From NCBI GenBank assembly GCA_002404195.1, contig DHJF01000004.1, positions 13,916 through 19,852 of the forward strand: a stretch of DNA of 5,937 bases, written 5' to 3'. The translations under genes and the position numbers were made by a program. This stretch comes from Candidatus Saccharibacteria bacterium UBA4727 (GTDB lineage Bacteria > Patescibacteriota > Saccharimonadia > Saccharimonadales > Saccharimonadaceae). This document shows positions 1 through 5,278 of the stretch, piece by piece; the first letter of the stretch is position 1, and each line of letters begins with the position of its first letter. Below the pieces are notes generated by a model, which had not been told where the DNA came from, ran no database searches, and was given only the letters and a program-made list of their open reading frames with translations.

Positions 1-420
1 TCAGCCGCCATCACCATTGCCGAGACCGGGCACTTGGTGTTTGCCACCCTCCACACCAACTCAGCTGCGCAATCAATCGACCGTATGATTGACGTTTTCC
101 CACCACACCAACAGCCGCAAATTCGCGCTCAGTTATCAAACATCTTGATGGCAATTTGTTCACAACGCCTGGTGCCGGCTATCGGTGGTGGTCGCGTCGT
201 AGCTGCCGAAGTTTTGGTGGCCAACTCAGCTGTTCGTAATATTATCCGTGAAGGTAAATCGCATCAACTTGATGCGGTCATTCAAACCGGTGCCGATCAG
301 GGTATGCAAACCATGGACCGCACACTGGTCAGCTTAATTCAAAGTGGGACGGTGACGTATGACGAAGCCCGTAACTTCGCCGTCGACTTAACCGAGTTTG
401 AAAGATTAATGCGAGGCTAA
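1..420 (+). CDS. pilT: Type IV pilus retraction ATPase PilT, C-terminal part (5' end outside window)
   Basis: PilT is a hexameric cytoplasmic ATPase that powers pilus depolymerisation at the inner-membrane base. The reading frame is open from base 1 and gives 139 residues up to TAA. The fragment begins at the end of the ATPase core: AETGHLVFATLHTNSA contains the His-box (HTNSA), followed by IDRMIDVFPPHQQPQIRAQL and a SQRLVP segment. This is the diagnostic PilT order; PilB-type extension ATPases have a different sequence here and a zinc-binding Cys cluster, which is absent. The C-terminal MQTMDRTLVSLIQSGTVTYDEA is the usual PilT tail helix. The Walker A and B motifs must lie upstream. The stop is two bases before pilC, so the two are co-transcribed. 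Seen: motifs and frame. Inferred: retraction role and a pilB neighbour upstream. Confidence 0.93.
   Translation, partial: SAAITIAETGHLVFATLHTNSAAQSIDRMIDVFPPHQQPQIRAQLSNILMAICSQRLVPAIGGGRVVAAEVLVANSAVRNIIREGKSHQLDAVIQTGADQGMQTMDRTLVSLIQSGTVTYDEARNFAVDLTEFERLMRG
411..416 (+). promoter_or_regulatory. Ribosome binding site of pilC, inside the pilT 3' end
   Basis: GCGAGG lies six bases before the ATG at 423 and overlaps the last codons of pilT. It is a moderate SD match and supports this start as well as translational coupling across the two-base gap. Confidence 0.55.
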
Positions 421-422
421 CC

Positions 423-1634
423 ATGAGAACGTTTACCTATCAAGCTAAAGATTCCTCAACTGGCAAGATTGCCAAGGCGACCGTACAGGCCGAGTCGGAA
501 AACGCGGCCGCTAAGCTACTAATTGCACAGGGCTTTGTGCCGCTTGACATCAAAGAGGTTGATGAAAACGGCTCGATGATGGACCGTTTGACTGGTCGTA
601 TTACCACGAAAGACAAAATCGTTTTTACGCGCCAATTAGCGACGCTGATTGGCGCTGGCCTGCCGCTGACGCAAAGTTTGCACACGGTAATGGAGCAAAC
701 CGAGAACAAGCGCTTACAAGGTGTCGTCAGTGACATTATCGGCTCGGTAGAGGGTGGTAAGTCGCTCTCTGAGTCATTCTCAAAACATACCGAAGTCTTC
801 GACAAGGTCTTTTTGGCACTGATTGCCGCTGGTGAGGCATCGGGAACGCTGGATGATTCGCTGCGCCGGGTGGCGGCGCAACAAGAAAAAGACGCTGCTA
901 TTATGAGTAAGATTAAAGGTGCGTTGACCTACCCGATTATTGTTCTCGTCGTGATTTTCGGCGTGATGGGCTTTATGTTCTTCACGGTGGTGCCGCAGGT
1001 GGAGAAGCTGTATCACGACCTCAAGAAGCCGTTGCCGCTGCTGACGCAAATCATGGTGAATATGGCTGATTTTCTGATTCATTTCTGGTGGATCGCTTTG
1101 ATTATTGCTGGCGCCGGTATCTATTTCTTACGCCAGTATTTAAAAACCGAGAGTGGTATTCGCGCCCTAGATCTCTTTAAGCTGAACGTCCCATTGTTCG
1201 GACAGCTGTTTCGTAAGCTCTATATGGCGCGCCTGGCCCGGACTGGGCAAACACTCCTCGCGACCGGTGTGGCTATGCTCGACATGCTACGCATTACGAG
1301 TGAGGCGGTTAATAATACAATGATTAGTAAAAGTATTGATCACGCTGCCGAAAAAGTGAAGGGCGGTAAGGCGCTATCTGATGCTTTGCAGCCTGAAGAT
1401 TATATCATGCCGTTGGTGCCACAAATGATTCGTATCGGCGAACAGTCAGGTAAGATTGATGAGATGATGGGCAAGACAGCCCAGGTATATGAAGACGAGC
1501 TCGACGAACAAATTAAAACTATTTCGACGCTGATTGAGCCGGTTTTGATGGTTGTCCTGGCGGTCGTTGCCGGCGGTATGGTAGGGGCAATTTTGTTCCC
1601 AATCTACAGCTTAGTAAACGGCATCAATGTCTAG
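423..1634 (+). CDS. pilC: Type IV pilus inner-membrane platform protein PilC (GspF family)
   Basis: PilC/GspF is the polytopic platform that couples the cytoplasmic ATPases to pilin insertion and removal. At 403 residues it has full family length. An N-terminal segment (about 1-60, FTYQAKDSSTGKI...) is followed by two T2SSF repeats at about 67-190 and 270-393. Each carries the paired signature: FTRQLATLIGAGLPL at 68-82 with AAGEASGTLDDSL at 135-147, and LARTGQTLLATGVAML at 271-286 with IGEQSGKIDEMM at 338-349. Membrane helices are expected at about 170-192, 217-236 and 372-395, as usual for this family. The ATG at 423 is preceded by GCGAGG and begins the conserved YQAKD segment, so the start is secure. 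It follows pilT by two bases and ends in TAG 84 bases before the pilin gene. No defects are visible. Confidence 0.97.
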   Translation: MRTFTYQAKDSSTGKIAKATVQAESENAAAKLLIAQGFVPLDIKEVDENGSMMDRLTGRITTKDKIVFTRQLATLIGAGLPLTQSLHTVMEQTENKRLQGVVSDIIGSVEGGKSLSESFSKHTEVFDKVFLALIAAGEASGTLDDSLRRVAAQQEKDAAIMSKIKGALTYPIIVLVVIFGVMGFMFFTVVPQVEKLYHDLKKPLPLLTQIMVNMADFLIHFWWIALIIAGAGIYFLRQYLKTESGIRALDLFKLNVPLFGQLFRKLYMARLARTGQTLLATGVAMLDMLRITSEAVNNTMISKSIDHAAEKVKGGKALSDALQPEDYIMPLVPQMIRIGEQSGKIDEMMGKTAQVYEDELDEQIKTISTLIEPVLMVVLAVVAGGMVGAILFPIYSLVNGINV

Positions 1635-1660
1635 ACAAAAACTAAGAGGTAGGCTACTAT
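1632..1660 (+). promoter_or_regulatory. Candidate internal promoter for the major pilin gene
   Basis: TAGACA at 1632-1637 (5 of 6 to TTGACA; it begins with the pilC stop codon) and TACTAT at 1655-1660 (4 of 6 to TATAAT, keeping the first TA and last AT) are separated by exactly 17 bases. Transcription would start near 1667 and leave a leader of about 50 bases with a strong SD before the pilin ATG. A separate promoter would fit the need for far more pilin than PilC. The match is moderate and could be chance in an AT-rich gap. Confidence 0.42.
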
Positions 1661-1667
1661 TAGCCTA
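1650..1667. repeat. Perfect 7-bp inverted repeat between pilC and the pilin gene
   Basis: TAGGCTA (1650-1656) and TAGCCTA (1661-1667) are exact reverse complements around a four-base CTAT loop. No T-run follows directly, so it is not a standard intrinsic terminator. It lies over the candidate -10 at 1655-1660, so as DNA it could be an operator. As RNA in a pilTC-pilin transcript it could be a stem that stops 3' decay or marks a processing point. The symmetry is seen; either role is inference. Confidence 0.6.
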
Positions 1668-1668
1668 A

Positions 1669-1680
1669 GCGTTTTGACGC
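1669..1680 (+). other. Small hairpin in the pilin leader
   Basis: GCGT (1669-1672) and ACGC (1677-1680) can pair around TTTG. It begins one base after the 7-bp inverted repeat and two bases after the start of the predicted pilin mRNA, so it could cap the 5' end of that transcript. With only four base pairs it may be chance. Confidence 0.25.
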
Positions 1681-1698
1681 ACAATAATTTTTGTTCAT

Positions 1699-1708
1699 AG
1701 AAAGGTGG
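1699..1708 (+). promoter_or_regulatory. Strong ribosome binding site of the pilin gene
   Basis: AGAAAGGTGG matches the ideal anti-SD complement AGAAAGGAGG at nine of ten bases and lies ten bases before the ATG at 1719. It is one of the two strongest SDs in the window, in line with a highly expressed structural protein, and it fixes the start. Confidence 0.8.
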
Positions 1709-1718
1709 AAAAGATTTT

Positions 1719-2201
1719 ATGAACGTACCGAAAACGAACAACAAAGGCTTTACAATCATCGAGGTTGTGTTGGTACTGGCGATTGCGGCTCTCATCTTCT
1801 TGATGGTGTTTATTGCGTTACCTGCACTGCAGCGTGGTCAACGCGATACACAGCGTAAGAACGACATTGGTCGCGTGCAAACGGCCATTAATAACTACCA
1901 GTCAAGTAACCGGAATGCAATTCCACCTCTCGCAACTGTCGCTCAGGGTACTGCGTTTATCGCTGCCTACTTGACTCCAGCGGCAGGTGATAAGTTCACC
2001 GATCCTGATGGAACGGATTATTCTATCAAAGCCGGACCAATACCTGCGAATACGGTGTTTGACGATACATCGTCGATAATCTACTCCAATCCAGGGTCAA
2101 CATGTGGCGCAACAGACACTGCTCTTACTGCAGCCGGTACGCAAAAAATAGCACTACAATTCAAGCTTGAAGGTGGTGGTGTTGTCTGCGTTAACAATTA
2201 G
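1719..2201 (+). CDS. pilA: Type IV prepilin, probable major pilin
   Basis: This is a structural pilin precursor of 160 residues. The short leader MNVPKTNNKG is cut after Gly10, and the mature protein starts FTIIEVVLVL with Glu15 as the conserved Glu5 and a hydrophobic alpha1-N helix at about 11-37. QRDTQRKNDIGRVQTAINNY then forms the polar alpha1-C, a style I associate with CPR pilins. The mature form is about 150 residues. Two cysteines, Cys129 and Cys157, sit near the C-terminus and could close a disulfide loop of the D-region type, around a glycine-rich LEGGG turn. Calling it the major pilin rests on its place after pilTC, strong SD, possible own promoter, terminator just behind, and small size compared with the 214-246-residue pilin-like proteins downstream. 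The symbol is generic; pilE would be equally valid. It could also be one of several major pilins in the genome. Confidence 0.88.
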   Translation: MNVPKTNNKGFTIIEVVLVLAIAALIFLMVFIALPALQRGQRDTQRKNDIGRVQTAINNYQSSNRNAIPPLATVAQGTAFIAAYLTPAAGDKFTDPDGTDYSIKAGPIPANTVFDDTSSIIYSNPGSTCGATDTALTAAGTQKIALQFKLEGGGVVCVNN

Positions 2202-2225
2202 TTAACACGATAGCCACTGGCACAG

Positions 2226-2251
2226 AAAACCCCGAGGTAGCTCGGGGTTTT
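2226..2251 (+). terminator. Rho-independent terminator after the pilin gene
   Basis: AAAACCCCGAG (2226-2236) pairs perfectly with CTCGGGGTTTT (2241-2251) around GTAG: an 11-bp stem with a seven-pair GC-rich core. The T-run forms the end of the stem, and a further T-tract follows after CCA. It ends the pilT-pilC-pilin unit 25 bases after the pilin stop. The matching A-run on the other arm makes it potentially bidirectional, though no opposing gene is present. Confidence 0.93.
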
Positions 2252-2278
2252 CCATTTTCTAACCATATACGGTATGAT
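2249..2278 (+). promoter_or_regulatory. Promoter of pilD, leaderless type
   Basis: TATGAT at 2273-2278 (5 of 6 to TATAAT) and TTTCCA at 2249-2254 (4 of 6 to TTGACA) have 18-base spacing; the -35 shares bases with the terminator T-run. The -10 ends only six bases before the pilD ATG at 2285. Since initiation normally occurs about seven bases after the last -10 base, the first transcribed base would be the A of the start codon. No SD is present upstream, which supports leaderless translation. Confidence 0.65.
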
Positions 2279-2284
2279 AGGCGC

Positions 2285-3163
2285 ATGGACTATATAACAA
2301 TTGCACTCATTTTGGCCGTCGTCGGCCTTTTATTCGGAAGTTTCGCCGGAGCGACTGTCTGGCGGCTGCGTGCCAGGCAGCTAGTGGAAGATAAAGCCGC
2401 TGGTGAAAAAGTGGACGGAAAAGAATATAAAAAGCTATTGCCACTGACGAAAGCAACCATACGAGCAGACCGTTCACGTTGTCTGCACTGTCATCATACG
2501 CTGGCTTGGTATGACTTACTGCCACTTGTTAGCTGGGTGTCGACTGGCGGCAAGTGTCGCTACTGTCGCCAATCAATCGGCTGGTTCGAACCGATTATCG
2601 AGCTAGGGATGGCGCTCTTCTTCGTGGTGTCATTTTTGGCATGGCCAAACCCCCTAACGACGACCCCTCAGGTTGCGGTGTTTGTCTTGTGGCTGCTTGC
2701 TGGCGTGCTTCTGGCGATTTTATGTGCCTATGACGCTAAGTGGTTCTTGTTGCCGAACAAAGTCGTATGGCCACTCACCGTCGTGGCGACAATCGTCGCG
2801 ATTATTCGCCTCGCTACCGCCTACAATACGCTTGGCGCTCTTGTGAATCTGGGAATTGCGATTTTTATCTTGAGTGGACTCTACTTGATTATTTGGCTGG
2901 TGTCCAAAGGCCGCTGGATTGGCTTTGGTGACGTGAAGTTGGGTCTTGCCTTGGCGTTGTTGCTTGGCAACTGGCAGCTGGCCTTCATTGCCTTATTTGC
3001 CGCCAACCTACTTGGTTGTCTGGTAGTGATTCCTGGTATGCTCGCGGGCAAGATTAGCCGCCAAACGCGTGTGCCATTTGGCCCGCTTCTCATCCTCGGA
3101 ACGGTTATCGCGCTGCTTTGGGGCGGCCGAGTTATTGCCTGGTATTTTACATTTTACATGTAG
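2285..3163 (+). CDS. pilD: Prepilin peptidase / N-methyltransferase PilD (A24 family)
   Basis: This is the membrane aspartic peptidase that removes prepilin leaders and, in bifunctional members, methylates the new N-terminal residue. At 292 residues it is near full family length. GSFAGATVWR (18-27) is the first-helix signature. A cytoplasmic domain holds two Cys pairs, CLHC (Cys66, Cys69) and CRYC (Cys91, Cys94), the zinc site of the larger A24 enzymes, followed by FEPIIEL at 101-107. The catalytic aspartates are Asp150 in AYDAKWFLLPN and Asp216 in GFGDVKLG, the GxGD motif. Several hydrophobic helices fill 102-290. It has its own promoter after the pilin terminator and is the processing enzyme for the five pilin-like proteins here. 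No alternative ATG, GTG or TTG lies just upstream in frame, so the start is firm despite the missing SD. Confidence 0.96.
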   Translation: MDYITIALILAVVGLLFGSFAGATVWRLRARQLVEDKAAGEKVDGKEYKKLLPLTKATIRADRSRCLHCHHTLAWYDLLPLVSWVSTGGKCRYCRQSIGWFEPIIELGMALFFVVSFLAWPNPLTTTPQVAVFVLWLLAGVLLAILCAYDAKWFLLPNKVVWPLTVVATIVAIIRLATAYNTLGALVNLGIAIFILSGLYLIIWLVSKGRWIGFGDVKLGLALALLLGNWQLAFIALFAANLLGCLVVIPGMLAGKISRQTRVPFGPLLILGTVIALLWGGRVIAWYFTFYM

Positions 3164-3193
3164 TCAAACGTGCTTACTGTACCAAGAGGCTTA

Positions 3194-3202
3194 TGCTATA
3201 AT
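3194..3202 (+). promoter_or_regulatory. Extended -10 promoter of the minor-pilin operon, leaderless type
   Basis: TGCTATAAT is a perfect extended -10 (TGn plus TATAAT at 3197-3202). No good -35 stands 16-18 bases upstream (TTACTG is the best, 2 of 6), which an extended -10 can tolerate. The predicted start of transcription near 3209 leaves about two bases before the ATG at 3211. No SD lies at a usable distance; AAGAGG at 3184-3189 is too far and would not be in the transcript. Confidence 0.75.
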
Positions 3203-3210
3203 GAACCCAC

Positions 3211-3951
3211 ATGACAGACCGACATCATAACGGGTTTACGATTATTGAGCTGATGCTTGTGCTGGCTATTAGTGGCGCAATGGTCACAGCCGTCTTGGTT
3301 GGATCGAGCACGGCGATTAACCAGCAACGCTATCGGGATAGTGTTAATTCACTGAAATCATTTATTCAAAACCAGTACGACCAAGTGTCGAACACCCTCA
3401 ACGACCGCGTGGGAGTCGAAGGCTGTACGGTCAACGCGACAATTGACGCCACACCGCAAGCACGAGGTACGAGCGATTGTATGATTATGGGTCGCTTGGT
3501 GACGCTGGCCGCTAACGGTGCCGATCTTTCGGCTGTCGATGTCGTGGGTTACCGCGCAAGTAACTTTGTTGTACCGCCAGCAATGACCGATCTTGCGGAG
3601 CTGCAAACCTACAAGTTGGGTGTGAGTTCAACGAGCGGAGACAGTGATACGGTTGCGTGGGGTGCAAAGGTGGTAAGTCCAAACACGACCAACGCCTTTG
3701 AGTTTTCGATGTTAATTATTCGTTCACCGCAAAGTGGCTCAATTATGACGTTCACCGCACCAGGGGCGCCGCCGCCAGCTGGTGGTCTCCTAGCACTCGT
3801 CAGTGGAGCGAATAACGTCGCCGCTCGCGATTTATGTGTTGATCCGGGTGGTTTCTCGACGGCGAAGCGCATGGAGGTACGGATTAGCCCAGCGACGACA
3901 AGCCAGGCTGGCATTCAAATACCGCTAGAAAGTACCAGCATATGCAACTAA
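3211..3951 (+). CDS. Minor pilin, GspH/FimT(FimU)-like
   Basis: A class III-type prepilin of 246 residues, the first gene of the minor-pilin run. The leader MTDRHHNG is cut after Gly8; the mature protein starts FTIIELMLVLAISG with Glu13 as Glu5 and one hydrophobic helix to about residue 31. A beta-rich extracellular part with four cysteines (72, 90, 209, 245) follows. The DLCVDPGGFSTAKRMEVRI stretch near 207-225 resembles the late part of GspH/FimT proteins, and its position before I-, J- and K-like genes supports that call. A flexible PGAPPPAGG lies at 184-192. The start is fixed: an in-frame TGA at 3202-3204 leaves no other codon. Predicted location is the pilus tip or periphery. The pilin class is certain; the H subtype is inference from order and partial similarity. 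Confidence 0.85.
   Translation: MTDRHHNGFTIIELMLVLAISGAMVTAVLVGSSTAINQQRYRDSVNSLKSFIQNQYDQVSNTLNDRVGVEGCTVNATIDATPQARGTSDCMIMGRLVTLAANGADLSAVDVVGYRASNFVVPPAMTDLAELQTYKLGVSSTSGDSDTVAWGAKVVSPNTTNAFEFSMLIIRSPQSGSIMTFTAPGAPPPAGGLLALVSGANNVAARDLCVDPGGFSTAKRMEVRISPATTSQAGIQIPLESTSICN
3235..3258 (+). repeat. 24-base near-identical segment coding the pilin N-terminus, copy 1
   Basis: These bases, coding FTIIELML, match 4597-4620 at 23 of 24 positions; the only difference is a synonymous GAG/GAA. The peptide is functionally constrained, but synonymous positions also agree. Confidence 0.7.
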
Positions 3952-4586
3952 CCACGGATCATTTTTTAGAAAAAGGCGATACTCTTATCGAAGTCATGAT
4001 TTCGTTTGCATTATTCGCGGCGGTTGCCGTGACGACGTTGGCGGTGATGAACCAGGGGACGGGTACTGTGCAGCGGGCGCTTGAGATTACACTCGTTCGT
4101 GCCCAGATGGACTCTCAAATCGAAGCTCTTCAGTATGTTCATGAGGCATATGTGGCTGGCTTTCAACGAGGAGTGATACCCGCCGCTGGCAGTACTGCGG
4201 CGCAGTGGACTGACATTAAGACTAAATACCTAGTGGCAACCGCATCAACCTTTGGACAACTGAACGCCGGCCAGTGTCAGCTACCCGGCGGTACAAGTAA
4301 GCCGTTTATTATGAATGCGCAGACTGCCGTGCCGCAGCAGTCTGGCCTCACCTCGTTACCGCCAGCAGGCGGGTCGTTGCCTCCGTTCTCGCAGGTGCTC
4401 TATGACGGGTCAACGCCAGGTGTAATTACTAACGCCTATGGTATTTGGCTCGAGGCCGTGGAGTCACCAGCTGGCATTATAGGGACGCCGTATATTGATT
4501 TCCATGTACGCAGCTGTTGGGACGGTGCGGGCAGTACCGTGCCGGTAACATTAGGAACGATTGTGAGGCTTTATGACCCAAGTTAA
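3942..4586 (+). CDS. Minor pilin, GspI/PilV-like
   Basis: A prepilin-like protein of 214 residues. The leader ends EKG (Gly12) and the mature sequence would start DTLIEVMISFALFA, with Glu17 as Glu5 and a hydrophobic helix to about residue 36. Asp at mature position 1 replaces the usual Phe or Met; the TLIEVMI core is the PilV/GspI signature. The alpha1-C contains ALEITLVRAQMDSQIEALQYV. Cys112 and Cys192 could pair. A PPAGGSLPP linker sits at 140-148. The ATG overlaps the preceding gene by ten bases, with only a weak GAAAG (3928-3932) upstream, so it is probably translated by coupling. Placement after the H-like gene and before the J-like gene matches FimU-PilV-PilW-PilX and GspH-I-J-K order. 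Exact role in the tip complex is inferred. Confidence 0.84.
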   Translation: MQLTTDHFLEKGDTLIEVMISFALFAAVAVTTLAVMNQGTGTVQRALEITLVRAQMDSQIEALQYVHEAYVAGFQRGVIPAAGSTAAQWTDIKTKYLVATASTFGQLNAGQCQLPGGTSKPFIMNAQTAVPQQSGLTSLPPAGGSLPPFSQVLYDGSTPGVITNAYGIWLEAVESPAGIIGTPYIDFHVRSCWDGAGSTVPVTLGTIVRLYDPS

Positions 4587-5268
4587 ATCACGCGGCTTTA
4601 CGATTATTGAACTGATGCTTAGTATGACATTCCTCGCGATGTTGATGCTTGTGATTGCGTTGACCACCATACAGATTAGTAATATTTATAACAAAGGCGT
4701 GACGCTGCGCGAGGTTAATCAAGCAGGGCGATCAGTATCGGCCAGCTTGCAGCGCAGTATTGCCACTGCCGTGCCGTTTAACGTGACGCCAAGCGTCGGC
4801 GCCCCTTCCACGTCGCAGTATGTCGTACGTGGCGATGGCGGACGTCTTTGTCTTGGTAACTATACGTACGCTTGGACATACGGCGCTAACATCACTGGTG
4901 GAACGCAAAGTCTCAACAAGTATACGGTTGGTGGTGCGGCGGTTCGTTTTGCGAAGATTGCCGACCCGGGTGCAAGTCTCTGCAAGGGGAACCCTGGAAC
5001 AATCGACGCCGCACAGGCAAGTGAGTTACTGACCTCGGGCGACCGTGATCTTGTTGTGCAAAGCTTCACCATTCAACAAACGGCGAGTGAACCACTGACC
5101 GGTGAGGCACTCTATGCAATTTCAATGGTTATCGGTACGAGTGACACGACCCAGTTGTTGGCGGATAAGTCGGCCTGTAAGCCGCCGAGTGGCCTATCAG
5201 GTGTAGACAATTATTGTTCAGTGAATCGATTCGATATTATCGCACACGCTGGGAATACGGTACAATAA
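4573..5268 (+). CDS. Minor pilin, GspJ/PilW-like
   Basis: A prepilin-like protein of 231 residues. The leader MTQVKSRG is cut after Gly8; the mature protein starts FTIIELMLSMTFLAMLMLV with Glu13 as Glu5 and a hydrophobic helix to about 31. VNQAGRSVSASLQRSI at 48-63 resembles the alpha1-C of PilW/GspJ proteins. Four cysteines (93, 137, 202, 215) lie in the extracellular part. The ATG overlaps the previous gene by 14 bases and has GAGG at 4565-4568, close to the start, favouring translational coupling. PilW/GspJ proteins form the tip complex with the I- and K-like partners, the second of which follows 10 bases later. The pilin class is clear; the J subtype rests on helix style and gene order. 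Confidence 0.84.
   Translation: MTQVKSRGFTIIELMLSMTFLAMLMLVIALTTIQISNIYNKGVTLREVNQAGRSVSASLQRSIATAVPFNVTPSVGAPSTSQYVVRGDGGRLCLGNYTYAWTYGANITGGTQSLNKYTVGGAAVRFAKIADPGASLCKGNPGTIDAAQASELLTSGDRDLVVQSFTIQQTASEPLTGEALYAISMVIGTSDTTQLLADKSACKPPSGLSGVDNYCSVNRFDIIAHAGNTVQ
4597..4620 (+). repeat. 24-base near-identical segment coding the pilin N-terminus, copy 2
   Basis: Partner of 3235-3258, with 23 of 24 bases the same. The corresponding part of the major pilin (1748-1771) encodes FTIIEVVL but is less similar at DNA level. Confidence 0.7.
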
Positions 5269-5273
5269 AGGAG
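5268..5273 (+). promoter_or_regulatory. Ribosome binding site of the GspK/PilX-like gene
   Basis: AAGGAG overlaps the last base of the preceding stop codon and lies five bases before the ATG at 5279. It is a near-ideal SD and establishes the start of a gene that is open at the window end. Confidence 0.85.
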
Positions 5274-5278
5274 TGATT

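Noticed and set aside
34..36. TTG as a start codon for the first gene
   Set aside because: The frame is open to base 1 and the residues before it (AETGH) are conserved PilT sequence, so the true start lies outside the window.
440..1082. Two - strand open frames opposite pilC
   Set aside because: They are antisense shadows of a well-conserved gene; His- and Arg-rich composition is typical of such shadows.
1674..1703. TTGACG with TAGAAA 18 bases downstream as a pilin promoter
   Set aside because: The resulting start near 1710 would remove the strong SD at 1699-1708, which would then have no purpose.
2226..2251. Terminator stem as an operator or attenuator for pilD
   Set aside because: Perfect GC-rich stem with T-run directly after a stop codon is fully explained as an intrinsic terminator.
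2740..2931. Short + strand open frame within pilD
   Set aside because: It overlaps the region between the two catalytic Asp residues of PilD in a different frame and has no SD.
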